From NCBI RefSeq assembly GCF_000745775.1, contig NZ_JQJY01000001.1, forward strand, positions 310,001 through 374,000: 64,000 nt of DNA, read 5' to 3'. The first letter of the stretch is position 1, and each line of letters starts with the position of its first letter. The notes beneath the pieces were generated by a model that was not told where the DNA came from, searched no databases, and worked only from the letters and a program-made list of their open reading frames with translations. Positions 1 to 8,342 of this stretch are shown here, piece after piece. Position numbers and translations under genes: made by a program. The stretch is from Flavobacterium sp. ASV13 (GTDB taxonomy: Bacteria; Bacteroidota; Bacteroidia; Flavobacteriales; Flavobacteriaceae).

Positions 1-869
1 CTCAAGGTTTCCATGAAATGATGGCCAACTCTTTGACAACGGCAGCTTACGCAAAACTTTCGGCTTCGTTAAAAGAAGAACATAATGTAACGATGCTGAA
101 TCCTTTGAGTGGTGATTTGTCAACGATGCGTCAATCATTGTTGTTTTCTGGATTAGAGGCTATTTCATATAATATTAACAGAAAGAATTCTGATTTAAAA
201 TTATTTGAATTCGGAAAAACATATCATAAATACCTTACTGGATATGAGGAACACAAACACCTGACTTTATTGGTTTCTGGAAACAGAAACAAAGAAAGCT
301 GGACAAATCCTCAGAAAACAACAGATTTCTTTTTATTAAAAGGATATGTAAAAGCAGTTTTAGCTCGTTTGGGAATTGAGAAAATTTCAAATGCTCCAGT
401 TCAGTCTGATATTTTTTCTGAAGGAACTGCCATTTGCTACAACAATGATACTTTAGTAGAAATGGGTGTAGTAAAAAAATCAATTTTAAAGAATTTCGGA
501 ATCAAACAAGATGTTTATTATGCTGATTTTAATTGGGATTTAATTCTGAAAATTATCACTGGTAAAATTAAATATACTGAAATTCCGAAGTATCCTGAAG
601 TACGAAGAGATTTAGCATTGTTGATTGACCAAGCTACAACTTACGAAAACATCTTCAATTTGGCAAAACAGACTGAAAAATCACTTTTAAAAGACATCAA
701 TTTATTTGATGTTTATGAAGGAAATAAACTGCCAGAAGGAAAAAAATCGTACGCTTTAAGTTTTACGATTCAGGATAATACTAAAACACTTACAGATGCT
801 CAAATTGACAAGATCATGTCGAAATTGCAGCAAACTTTTGAAACTGAGCTTGGTGCAAGCTTAAGATAA
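1..869 (+). CDS. pheT: Phenylalanyl-tRNA synthetase beta subunit, C-terminal part (5' truncated by window edge)
   Basis: This is the C-terminal third of the beta subunit of phenylalanyl-tRNA synthetase, which with PheS charges tRNA-Phe in the cytoplasm. The reading frame is open to the left window edge (first full codon at base 3, reading QGFHEMMANS), so the ATG at 18 is internal and the real start lies outside. The segment with NPLSGDLSTMRQSLL is the catalytic-like core typical of PheT. The last ~95 residues, opening with EIPKYPEVRRDLALLID, are the FDX-ACB anticodon-binding domain. The gene ends at a stop immediately before a strong hairpin terminator. The call is secure. Confidence 0.95.
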   Translation, partial: QGFHEMMANSLTTAAYAKLSASLKEEHNVTMLNPLSGDLSTMRQSLLFSGLEAISYNINRKNSDLKLFEFGKTYHKYLTGYEEHKHLTLLVSGNRNKESWTNPQKTTDFFLLKGYVKAVLARLGIEKISNAPVQSDIFSEGTAICYNNDTLVEMGVVKKSILKNFGIKQDVYYADFNWDLILKIITGKIKYTEIPKYPEVRRDLALLIDQATTYENIFNLAKQTEKSLLKDINLFDVYEGNKLPEGKKSYALSFTIQDNTKTLTDAQIDKIMSKLQQTFETELGASLR

Positions 870-884
870 AAAAAGTTATTTAAT

Positions 885-917
885 AAAAAACCCGACCTTC
901 AAAAGTCGGGTTTTTCT
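885..917. terminator. Bidirectional rho-independent terminator between pheT and the SGNH hydrolase gene
   Basis: The sequence has an A-run, the stem arm CCCGAC (891-896), a short loop, the arm GTCGGG (905-910) and a T-run. Because A and T runs flank both sides, it can end transcription from pheT (+) and from the converging minus-strand operon that finishes at 921. Confidence 0.85.
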
Positions 918-920
918 ATT

Positions 921-2150
921 TTAAAACGTTACGCGCGTTGATAATCTCCTCGCTCCTGCCGAGTTTGGATGAATTTCATCTCTCCAAAGTTCTGATGAAT
1001 TCAATAAACCGCGGTAATCTATGATTCTGCTTTGAAAGCGATAACCATAATACGCAAAATGATTTTTGATTTGACATAAAAGAGCATAAAACTTATCCAA
1101 TAATCGGATAATAATATATGCTCTTAAAATTTCATCGGCAATTCCTAAACGATCAAAAACAGGTTTTATCCAAGGTCCCAAAGGCAAATCAACACCAACA
1201 ATCGACGGTCTTACGCCAAGTTTGAATAACGGATAATCGTAAGTATGCATGTAAAATATGGTATTTGGGGTTGAATGTGCATTTATAATACTTCCAAAAC
1301 CCAGATAATTTCGCATAATTGTGCTGAAAATTGAATTTAGATTAACTGAATTAAAAAGCGCACGATCGAAAGTAGTTGTATTTAAATATCTTTTATATAA
1401 AATACATTTTTGATACAAAGCATCGCCAGACAAACTTCTTAGTTCAGTGAGTTTTGCCTGATCTGTAAAGAAACTTGGATCAAAAGAAGTAATTCCGGAG
1501 TTTAATATTCTGCCAAGTTGCGGGAAAACATCATTTCCGCCTCCGCTAAAATAAATTCGGTCTATGCGATAACCGCTTACATATTGCACAAAATGAGCTC
1601 TGTCAGCATACATCTGGGAAGTTGTCTCTCCAAATTTCGCTAAATGCAAACAGTTTAAATTGAGTCTTTGATTTCGATCTGTAATAGTATCATACAAATC
1701 CAAAATTGTCGGAACAGGATAATCCAGCCAGGAATCACCTTCAAAAATAACATTCAATGTATTTGCGTTTCCGGCATTTCTTCTAAACAAAAATGAATTG
1801 GTCAAGAATGGCTGATGCAGGGATTCGTCTTCCGATTCAACCAGCGAGGTATTCACACTATTCAGTTGTTTCAGGGTATTATAAGTCACATCACCCGGAT
1901 TAATATTCCCAGTGACCTGAATTCTATTATTTGCCTGAAAATTGAGAATAGAAATAATGGTGCTATCCGTTTGATTATTTACTATACTTCCGCTGGTTGG
2001 CACGGGATAACCTAGTGCTTTTAAATAATTTTGTATTTGCAATACATCAGATCTATTGTTTACTGCATTTAATCCTACACTGCTCAAAAGTGCACTTATT
2101 GCAGGGGAATTTTGATTTATAACTGAGGGATTCGAAACTAAATTTTCCAT
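921..2150 (-). CDS. Peptidoglycan-binding-like / SGNH (GDSL) hydrolase fusion protein
   Basis: This 409-residue protein has two visible parts. Residues about 30-98 resemble a peptidoglycan-binding_1 helical domain (LQIQNYLKALGYPVP ... ITGNINPGDVTYNTLKQLN style). Residues about 133-409 carry the SGNH hydrolase blocks: GDSW with the nucleophile candidate Ser140, GGGND with Asn206, and DEIHP with Asp391/His394. The family hydrolyses esters, often acyl or acetyl groups on glycans. No classical signal peptide is visible. It is the last gene of a minus-strand operon, 12 bp after the subtilase gene. Substrate and export are unknown. Confidence 0.7.
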   Translation of the reverse strand: MENLVSNPSVINQNSPAISALLSSVGLNAVNNRSDVLQIQNYLKALGYPVPTSGSIVNNQTDSTIISILNFQANNRIQVTGNINPGDVTYNTLKQLNSVNTSLVESEDESLHQPFLTNSFLFRRNAGNANTLNVIFEGDSWLDYPVPTILDLYDTITDRNQRLNLNCLHLAKFGETTSQMYADRAHFVQYVSGYRIDRIYFSGGGNDVFPQLGRILNSGITSFDPSFFTDQAKLTELRSLSGDALYQKCILYKRYLNTTTFDRALFNSVNLNSIFSTIMRNYLGFGSIINAHSTPNTIFYMHTYDYPLFKLGVRPSIVGVDLPLGPWIKPVFDRLGIADEILRAYIIIRLLDKFYALLCQIKNHFAYYGYRFQSRIIDYRGLLNSSELWRDEIHPNSAGARRLSTRVTF

Positions 2151-2162
2151 AGTATTCCAGAT

Positions 2163-3836
2163 TTACGTTATTTTATTTGGATTGATATAGCCGTGTCCTG
2201 CTCTAAAAACCTCAAAATTATTTTCTTTAAAAGAAGCAGCATCACAGGCTTTAAATAGTTTTTTGCGAATTGAAAAAATATCCAGATCAGGTTCTTTCTC
2301 TAGAATTTTCATTACTAAAGAAGCTACATAAGGCGCCGCCATACTACTACCACTTTTAGAAGTTAGCTTGTTTGATGCTCTGTTTTCTCTGCTTGAGGAT
2401 GAACAGGACGATTTTATTTTAAAACCGGGTGCAACAAGTTCTGGTTTCATGCGTCCATCAGCTGTTGGGCCGGAACTGCTGAAAGACAAAATAGGTTTTG
2501 TGTCATCATTCTGGTTATAAGCGCCAACAACAATACTATATTTTGAATTGCAGATTGAATTTGTGGTGTGGGTTTTATTAGCAATTGCAGGCAAAAATAT
2601 GGATTGTCCACCATCATCGCGTTCTATGTAACAATGATAACGTCCATTTTTTACAGTTCTTCCCACTAATTCAATAGTCCAAAATTTTGAATTTAATTTA
2701 CCATTAACCAAAATATTGATTTGATTTTTTCCTGTATTTGGTTCGTTGCATCTATGCAGACAGATTCCGACTTCATCATTATCTTTTAAAATTAATTCAT
2801 CTTTAAAAGGAGTTGACGAAAGCAGCAATTTCATATTATCATCATAAATATCAACGCTTAAAATATCGTCTCCATGATACCAAATTTCCATTTCATTGGG
2901 CGTTCGATCGTGTTTTTTAAACATCCACGGAATTTTAATTTTCTGATTCAATTTGATATCCCCGTAGGTATGAGCATTTGACTGGTGATAATTTCCTGTG
3001 CTTTGAACAATCGCCGTTCCTTTACGTGTCGTTACAATATGATCGATGATTTGTTCAAACAAAGTTTTTCCCATATGCGCATCGCCATGACCGCCTAAAC
3101 TCATATTGATTACCAAAGGTCTTTCTCCAGCTTCATTCGTAATCAAACACAAGCCTTCGGCGCCTTTTACAGAATCGCCTAATGACAAATTAGATCCGTT
3201 AACTAGATTAGTTCCCATATCAACAGCTATTATTGGCACATTTGGAGCGAAACTTTTTGGCGCTACAGCTCCATTGCCACAAGCAATTCCGAGTACATGC
3301 GTACCGTGTGTTCCATTTCCAAATAAATCTGATTTTCCAGGATGATAACCTAGTTTTTTGAACGGAAACTCATCTAATAAAGCTTCATTTATCTGTACTT
3401 TTGTAATGATTCTGCCATAACCAAATCTATTTCCGTCATAGCGATCAGATTGTACCCAAATTTTCTCGAAACGCGTTTTTCCATTGCTTATAAAATCCGG
3501 ATGAGTAAAATCAAATCCAAAATCAATAATTCCGAATACAACATTTGAAACACCGTCGTCTAAAACATCATTTTTTCTGTCTAGAATTTGGGTTTCAGGA
3601 GCAAGTTCAGCATTATCATTTGCAGGAACAACACTTGGAGCTTTAAGGCTTTTTACCTTTTTACTGTTGTAAATCGAACATAAAAATCGTCGTTGTGTTC
3701 TAATACTCACGACCTTGCCAAAATCTGAAATAATTTTACAATGATCAGGATAATCTTTTTCTTTTTCTAAACGCATTAAAAGTGATAATTCTTCGTCTGG
3801 ATTACCATATAATATAACTTTGAGTCTTGGATCCAT
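2163..3836 (-). CDS. S8 family serine peptidase (subtilisin-like)
   Basis: This 557-residue subtilase shows the complete catalytic triad: Asp105 in VVFGIIDFGFDFTHP, His180 in GTHGTHVLGIA, and Ser498 in SGSSMAAPYVASLV. A stretch of about 170 residues between the His and Ser blocks (roughly residues 290-460) is an insertion of beta-rich character, as in many Bacteroidota S8 enzymes. There is no obvious N-terminal signal peptide, and the first ~90 residues could be a propeptide or an interaction region. It sits between unknown gene 3847-4308 (10 bp gap) and the SGNH gene, so a joint role with the low-complexity proteins of this operon is likely but unproven. Confidence 0.85.
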   Translation of the reverse strand: MDPRLKVILYGNPDEELSLLMRLEKEKDYPDHCKIISDFGKVVSIRTQRRFLCSIYNSKKVKSLKAPSVVPANDNAELAPETQILDRKNDVLDDGVSNVVFGIIDFGFDFTHPDFISNGKTRFEKIWVQSDRYDGNRFGYGRIITKVQINEALLDEFPFKKLGYHPGKSDLFGNGTHGTHVLGIACGNGAVAPKSFAPNVPIIAVDMGTNLVNGSNLSLGDSVKGAEGLCLITNEAGERPLVINMSLGGHGDAHMGKTLFEQIIDHIVTTRKGTAIVQSTGNYHQSNAHTYGDIKLNQKIKIPWMFKKHDRTPNEMEIWYHGDDILSVDIYDDNMKLLLSSTPFKDELILKDNDEVGICLHRCNEPNTGKNQINILVNGKLNSKFWTIELVGRTVKNGRYHCYIERDDGGQSIFLPAIANKTHTTNSICNSKYSIVVGAYNQNDDTKPILSFSSSGPTADGRMKPELVAPGFKIKSSCSSSSRENRASNKLTSKSGSSMAAPYVASLVMKILEKEPDLDIFSIRKKLFKACDAASFKENNFEVFRAGHGYINPNKIT

Positions 3837-3846
3837 ATTCTCGAAT

Positions 3847-4308
3847 TTAGTGGTGTAAACGAATTGTAATTAACTTACCATCAATTTCAAAAAGCTCAGA
3901 ATTTAAATAATTGAAATAAAGCATCTCTTCAGCCAAAGAATTGAAGACTACGTCCAACTCATTTCCTTGCAATACAAAACTGTTTATTTCATTTACATAA
4001 TGACTATTTTTAAGATCAATATTTTTTAATTCTAAAATAAAATTTTGATCTTTTTGATCCAGTTTTGAAAAATCAGAATCTGCTAAGATTTTATTCAATA
4101 ATTCCAGCGTTTTATCAATCGAAAAAATCTTTTTCGGAATTAATTCCTGAAACAGCTTTGTCTTTTCCTCTTCAGCTTTTTTTGAAAATTTTAGGTTTTT
4201 CGAATAAAAACTTGGACGGATAGCATTTATTTTTTTCAGAATTTGAGTTGTATTTTCTTCAATTCTGTTTAAACGCACGCTTTCTTGGTCAGTTGCTGCA
4301 GTTTTCAT
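3847..4308 (-). CDS. Hypothetical protein, charged and helical
   Basis: I do not recognise this 153-residue protein. It is rich in Lys, Glu, Asn and Leu, has no signal peptide or membrane segment, and looks mostly alpha-helical with possible coiled-coil stretches (NRIEENTTQILKKINAI). Its ATG overlaps the stop of the preceding gene by 4 bp (ATGA), which implies translational coupling with the 192-residue protein. The position just upstream of the subtilase suggests a chaperone, inhibitor or structural partner, but nothing in the sequence shows this directly. Confidence 0.6.
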   Translation of the reverse strand: MKTAATDQESVRLNRIEENTTQILKKINAIRPSFYSKNLKFSKKAEEEKTKLFQELIPKKIFSIDKTLELLNKILADSDFSKLDQKDQNFILELKNIDLKNSHYVNEINSFVLQGNELDVVFNSLAEEMLYFNYLNSELFEIDGKLITIRLHH

Positions 4309-4883
4309 CTCTTTTCGTTTTTAGCTGGTGCTTTTTGATTAGAAACACTATCTGGAGCTGGAACACCTTTAGAAAATGCTTCCAATCGACTTTTAATTTC
4401 CTGAATAGCGTCATTTAGAGTACCAGTACTTTTTTCTATTAAAGCGATTTTAGCATCAAATTTTTCTACAATTGCTTTAGTCAATTCTGCGTTATTGCTT
4501 GCTGCAATTTTAGCGATCTCTTCTTTTAAGAGATTATTGCTAATTGAAATCTCGTTTCTTACATTCTCTAAGGTTACAACATTTGCCGCTCCATTAGTTG
4601 GTGTTTCAGTATTTGTTGGAGGATTTACTATAGGAGCTGTACTAGGAGCTGGTAAACCCGGAGCACTTCCTGCAGCAGATGTTACGTCAGCTGAAGCATT
4701 AAATTTATCTCCTTCGGCTTTAGCTTTGTTCTCTATAAGTAGATAACTCAATAATGGATTTTCGGAAACTACGCCAGCTAATAGTGCTGTATTCGTAATT
4801 TCCTGATTTCCTGAAACATTGTAGAAACTGGCTCTGCTATTTGCAATCACATAATTGATTAATAAATTAAATGGATTCATCAT
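4305..4883 (-). CDS. Hypothetical protein with Pro/Thr/Ala-rich linker
   Basis: This 192-residue protein has an N-terminal ~55-residue segment, a low-complexity linker rich in Ala, Pro and Thr (around residues 70-100, GSAPGLPAPSTAPIVNPP) and a C-terminal helical segment (about 105-175) that looks coiled-coil. It is not a family I recognise. It follows a hairpin at 4911-4939 and is coupled by ATGA overlap to the next gene. The linker and coiled coil suggest a structural or assembly protein rather than an enzyme. Confidence 0.6.
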   Translation of the reverse strand: MMNPFNLLINYVIANSRASFYNVSGNQEITNTALLAGVVSENPLLSYLLIENKAKAEGDKFNASADVTSAAGSAPGLPAPSTAPIVNPPTNTETPTNGAANVVTLENVRNEISISNNLLKEEIAKIAASNNAELTKAIVEKFDAKIALIEKSTGTLNDAIQEIKSRLEAFSKGVPAPDSVSNQKAPAKNEKR

Positions 4884-4910
4884 TTCATAATTTTAAGGTT
4901 AATAGAAATT

Positions 4911-4939
4911 AAAGGGCAATTGAGGATCAACTGCCCTTT
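4911..4939 (-). terminator. Intra-operon hairpin (attenuator-like)
   Basis: The inverted repeat AAAGGGCA ... TGCCCTTT (4911-4918 with 4932-4939), extended by GTTG/CAAT pairs, lies in the 63-bp gap between the 244- and 192-residue genes. Read on the minus strand it is followed by a T-rich stretch, so it could partly terminate transcription and lower expression of the four downstream genes. Confidence 0.55.
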
Positions 4940-4946
4940 CTATAAT

Positions 4947-5681
4947 TTACTTATTCATCATCATCATCAATGCAATAGGCAAAATAGTATTGTTAGTATT
5001 TCCAGCATTGTTTTGATTTTGCTGTGACATTATAAGTACTAATGGCAACATCATGTTTGAATTATCTGATTTTCCAGAGCCAGAATCACCCATTGTAGTC
5101 ATCATTGGCAATAATAAAGACATAGTTGGATCTATATAAATAGCACTCGTATTCGGTTTTTCAATAATCTTAGCTTCAACAGCCGGATTATTACCTTCCG
5201 CCGCTTTAGCCGGAATATATTGTAAATTCTCAGCCTTTAATTTTGGCTGATTTAACAATGATCCCACCATACTCATCATTTGCATATTTTTTAAAACCTT
5301 TGTCTGGTTATCGCCTTTTCGGGCGTCGATTTTTGCAAATTCAGTATGTTTTTGATCTAATGCAACCAATGCTTTATTTGTTGCTAATGATGTCTTTTTA
5401 AGCTCATTAACTTGGTTAGAAATAGCATCTAATGATTTTTTAAGTTCGCTTTTAGTAGCATAATCATTAGCTCTTCCGCTCAATGCTTTTCCAAAATTTG
5501 ATCTTTGTTTTACGGCCGAACTTACATTAGGTCTAATGCCGCGTGTTGAAGGTCTTCTTCGTTTTGCAGCTTCATCATAACTTTCGTCATAACTTTCTAA
5601 TAAATCTTCGCTTAAAAGATCTTCGTTGAAATAATCTTCATTCAATAAATCTTCGTCTAAATAACTTTCAAAATAGCTCAT
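4947..5681 (-). CDS. Hypothetical protein with acidic DEDLL-type repeats and Met/Asn-rich tail
   Basis: The 244-residue product begins with a strongly acidic, repetitive segment (residues about 5-37: YLDEDLL, YFNEDLL, SEDLL, YDESYDE), followed by a basic patch AAKRRRPSTRG. Next is a helical Lys/Leu region (about 75-125), then a Met-rich C-terminus with runs of Met, Asn and Gln (SLLLPMMTTMGDSG, LVLIMSQQNQNNAGN, ALMMMMNK). I know no such family. The composition points to a self-assembling or scaffold protein. It is the third gene of the minus-strand operon. Confidence 0.6.
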   Translation of the reverse strand: MSYFESYLDEDLLNEDYFNEDLLSEDLLESYDESYDEAAKRRRPSTRGIRPNVSSAVKQRSNFGKALSGRANDYATKSELKKSLDAISNQVNELKKTSLATNKALVALDQKHTEFAKIDARKGDNQTKVLKNMQMMSMVGSLLNQPKLKAENLQYIPAKAAEGNNPAVEAKIIEKPNTSAIYIDPTMSLLLPMMTTMGDSGSGKSDNSNMMLPLVLIMSQQNQNNAGNTNNTILPIALMMMMNK

Positions 5682-5699
5682 AATTTTAATTTTTAATGG

Positions 5700-6104
5700 T
5701 TAATTTTTGTTGAAATAATGTTTGTTATATTTCTGGATGGCTGGCTGAATATATTTGTTGAAAAGAATAAAATCTGGAACATTGTTACCTGGTTTTCCAG
5801 TGCCGAAGCATTCTGGACAGTCTGGATTTTCTCCAAAACATTCTGTGCAGGCGCCAATAGCTTTTGCTAAATCATCATTTTGATTTAATTCAAATTCCAA
5901 TTGAAATTTCAGCCCTTCAATTATGGTAAAAAGTTTATGATTGATTTTTTTTAGTTTCTTGACTCTTTCCTCAAGTTCTAAATCAACTTTTGGGATTTCT
6001 TTTTCCTCTTCAGGCTCTTTTTTTTCCATCATGGGCTGCATAAGCTCAAAATATTTAGCCATTTCAGGATTATGTTCTTTCAAATATTCTAAATAAGCAT
6101 CCAT
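5700..6104 (-). CDS. Hypothetical protein with a four-cysteine zinc-knuckle motif
   Basis: This 134-residue protein is Glu/Lys-rich and helical up to about residue 85. It then shows CTECFGENPDCPECFGTG (C-x2-C-x6-C-x2-C), which resembles a DnaJ-type zinc-binding repeat (CxxCxGxG). A short C-terminal tail follows (PDFILFNKYIQPAIQKYNKHYF). There is no signal peptide. It probably binds one zinc ion and may act as an adaptor or chaperone for neighbouring operon products, but the role is unknown. The 18-bp gaps on both sides fit co-transcription. Confidence 0.6.
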   Translation of the reverse strand: MDAYLEYLKEHNPEMAKYFELMQPMMEKKEPEEEKEIPKVDLELEERVKKLKKINHKLFTIIEGLKFQLEFELNQNDDLAKAIGACTECFGENPDCPECFGTGKPGNNVPDFILFNKYIQPAIQKYNKHYFNKN

Positions 6105-6122
6105 TGGTATAACATTTAGGTT

Positions 6123-6983
6123 TTATAAACTTGCAATAGAATTTTCAAGTCTATTGATACGGTTAGGAGTATTTGTGCCAACAAACTGGCCATATTGATC
6201 CACGTAATAATCTTCAGTCGGAATTAATCCTCCGTTGTAATATTCGTATAAAATATTCTCTGTTAAGTAATTAACACTTTCGATTAATTCGGCAAAAGAG
6301 TGGCTTTCAATTGGTGCATTTGGGCTTGCAGTACCTAAACTTTGCTGTGCCTGACCTGCCTGAAATTGAGGGTTATTTATCACGCCTCCTAATTGATTAT
6401 ATAAACCTTGAACTCTGCCAATATCCTGCGCCGCCTGTGGACGAAGCACTACCGGGTTATCCTGCACATATTGCTGAATGGCAGGCAGGGCTGCTCTACC
6501 GGCATCAGCTATATAACGGGTTGTATTTCCCCATGCTTGTCTAATTGGTGAAGGCTGTGATGGTCTACGTGGTTGTTGTGGTGCTGGTCTGTATTGTTGT
6601 GGCTGAGATGGTCTGCGTTGTGGCTGACGACTATTGTCTAAAGCCGTACTACCGGCTCCGGCTAAATTGCTAACCAAACCTCCAACAGCACCGCCAATTT
6701 GAGGTGCGCCAAAATAAGTACCAATAGCAGTTCCTGCAATTGGAGCTAAGGCAGAAACACCGCGCAAAACTCCAGAACCAATACTGCTGGCTACATTTCC
6801 TAAACTTGACCAAAATCCTTCTGCTTCACTTTCAGACATTTGATCTACTCGTGACAATAGGACATCTTCTAATTCACTTTCGCTTAAATTAGAATATTCT
6901 GGTCCCAAAACATATCGTACAGCTTCAAAATAATTGTCTTCGCTGAATGATTCTCCCTGAAAAACTTCATGATATAAACTCAT
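6123..6983 (-). CDS. Hypothetical glycine-zipper protein, first gene of the protease/SGNH operon
   Basis: The 286-residue product has three parts. The first is an acidic N-terminal region (residues 1-55, YHEVFQGESFSEDNYFE). The second is a hydrophobic Gly/Ala-rich stretch (about 60-115) with GxxxG-type spacing, as in glycine-zipper membrane-inserting segments. The third is a Pro/Gln/Arg-rich linker (about 118-145) leading to a helical C-terminal part. Its acidic start resembles that of the 244-residue protein two genes downstream, which may be a shared export or sorting signal. No known family is recognised. As the first gene of the operon it may be the main product. Confidence 0.6.
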   Translation of the reverse strand: MSLYHEVFQGESFSEDNYFEAVRYVLGPEYSNLSESELEDVLLSRVDQMSESEAEGFWSSLGNVASSIGSGVLRGVSALAPIAGTAIGTYFGAPQIGGAVGGLVSNLAGAGSTALDNSRQPQRRPSQPQQYRPAPQQPRRPSQPSPIRQAWGNTTRYIADAGRAALPAIQQYVQDNPVVLRPQAAQDIGRVQGLYNQLGGVINNPQFQAGQAQQSLGTASPNAPIESHSFAELIESVNYLTENILYEYYNGGLIPTEDYYVDQYGQFVGTNTPNRINRLENSIASL

Positions 6984-7252
6984 AATTTTTAGTATTACAA
7001 TTAACTCTTACTCTTTTAACAGGCTTTTCAGATTTCGCCTATCCATTTTGTGCACAAAAAGGAACGATGTAAAATTGATTTTTTATAAATTACTACAAAA
7101 CAGTACTTTAACCCAATTTTTTAAATAAATTTACCCTAAGAAAAAGGGTACATTTCCCCTTGTCAATTTTTGGGGTTTAAAATATTTTTGCTCTCAATGT
7201 TTTTATCAAAACACTATTTACCAAACAATTAACCCATAAACTATTAATAATC
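6984..7252. promoter_or_regulatory. Divergent intergenic region with promoter for the 7253 operon and inverted repeats
   Basis: For the plus strand, TTG (7160-7162), a 20-bp spacer and TATTTTTG (7183-7190) fit the Bacteroidota -33/-7 promoter. Upstream of it lies a perfect inverted repeat TACCCT/AGGGTA (7132-7137 and 7145-7150, 7-nt spacer), a candidate operator. I found no convincing -7 element for the minus-strand operon starting at 6983. Confidence 0.5.
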
Positions 7253-7684
7253 ATGGAAAGACAACCTGGAAGACCAACACAGTTGATTACTAAAAAATTC
7301 GCGAAAGAATTACACACGAATTTTATGAAGTATAGAGCCAGCATTATTGCTAAATACATCAAAAAAGAAGACGCCAATGCCGTTTGGTTTTCTGTGGAAG
7401 AACTCGAAAATTACATTCATTATATCAAGTCTAAAGGAGAAAAAACAGGTTATAATGTAAATGGAATTCGGATTTATTTTGGAGTATATCCGGAAGATAA
7501 AAAATATGAAGAAAAAGCTGGTTTGATGACCGTATTTTTAACCGCAACGGGCAAAAAAATCAAAACACCTAAAGCTGGAGAAATACAGACTTTTGCCTTG
7601 ATGAGTGACGGAACCTCTGACATAGCAAGCATTGAACCAATGAATTACGGAAGCATCGGAAGACCGCCTAGCTTAGACTATTAA
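7253..7684 (+). CDS. Hypothetical protein, first gene of a two-component operon
   Basis: This 143-residue soluble protein has no signal peptide. It contains a recognisable compact segment (residues 45-100) with NYIHYIKSKGEKTGYNVNGIRIYFGVYP and a later TVFLTATGKK. Similar small proteins are common in flavobacteria, but I cannot assign a domain. It has its own promoter (7160-7190) and is followed after 10 bp by a 7-TM protein, a histidine kinase and a response regulator, so it may be a regulator or target of that signalling unit. Confidence 0.6.
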   Translation: MERQPGRPTQLITKKFAKELHTNFMKYRASIIAKYIKKEDANAVWFSVEELENYIHYIKSKGEKTGYNVNGIRIYFGVYPEDKKYEEKAGLMTVFLTATGKKIKTPKAGEIQTFALMSDGTSDIASIEPMNYGSIGRPPSLDY

Positions 7685-7694
7685 TTAAACAATT

Positions 7695-8342
7695 ATGTTC
7701 GAATTTTTAAGATTTTATATTTTCTATTTAGCTTTATTTTCTGGAATTATAGGCCTGATTTCATGGCACAAACTTCCTGGATATAAAGCTAAATCGCTCG
7801 TAATTTTGATTTGGTTTTCTGTTATAATAGAAAAAGTAGGTTATTATTTTACAGAGTGGACAGGTTTACTGAATTATTATGTTTTTAATTTTTATATGCT
7901 GGTCAGTTTTTCTGCCTATATATTGCTCTTAAGAAGCCTTTTAACTAAAACAAATCATAAAATAATCGGCTCTCTGAGTTTAATACTTTTCATATTATCC
8001 TTTTTTCTGAATATTTTATATTTCAAAGAAGATGTAAATCATTCTTACACATACAGTTTTGCCATTGGAGTATTATTAATTATGATTTTATCCTGTTTGT
8101 ATTTGGTAGAAATTTTTAATTCGGATAAAATATTGAATTTTAAAAAATCGGTCTTTTTTTGGTACATACTCGGAATATTAGTTTTTCATGTACCTTTTTT
8201 GCCCTTTATGCTGGCTTTAAATTGGTTTTTAATCAAACACGATGAATCGGTTTTCAGTTTAGTAGTTTTTATTTTAAACCTTTTAGCGCAGAGTTGCTAT
8301 ATTATTGGATTTTTATGGAGCGAAAAGAAATACAACTATTAG
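7695..8342 (+). CDS. Seven-transmembrane protein preceding a histidine kinase
   Basis: The 215-residue product consists almost entirely of seven hydrophobic segments (about residues 3-25, 30-50, 58-80, 92-112, 118-140, 150-178, 185-210), so it is an integral inner-membrane protein. No enzyme motif is visible. It overlaps the start of the next gene, a kinase with only one membrane segment. I infer that it is the membrane sensing partner of that kinase, as membrane sensing modules are sometimes split from NarL-type kinases. The ligand is unknown. Confidence 0.65.
   Translation: MFEFLRFYIFYLALFSGIIGLISWHKLPGYKAKSLVILIWFSVIIEKVGYYFTEWTGLLNYYVFNFYMLVSFSAYILLLRSLLTKTNHKIIGSLSLILFILSFFLNILYFKEDVNHSYTYSFAIGVLLIMILSCLYLVEIFNSDKILNFKKSVFFWYILGILVFHVPFLPFMLALNWFLIKHDESVFSLVVFILNLLAQSCYIIGFLWSEKKYNY

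Noticed and set aside
4495..4746. Plus-strand ORF inside the 192-residue gene region
   Set aside because: It mirrors the Pro/Ala-rich coding segment on the minus strand and has no other support.
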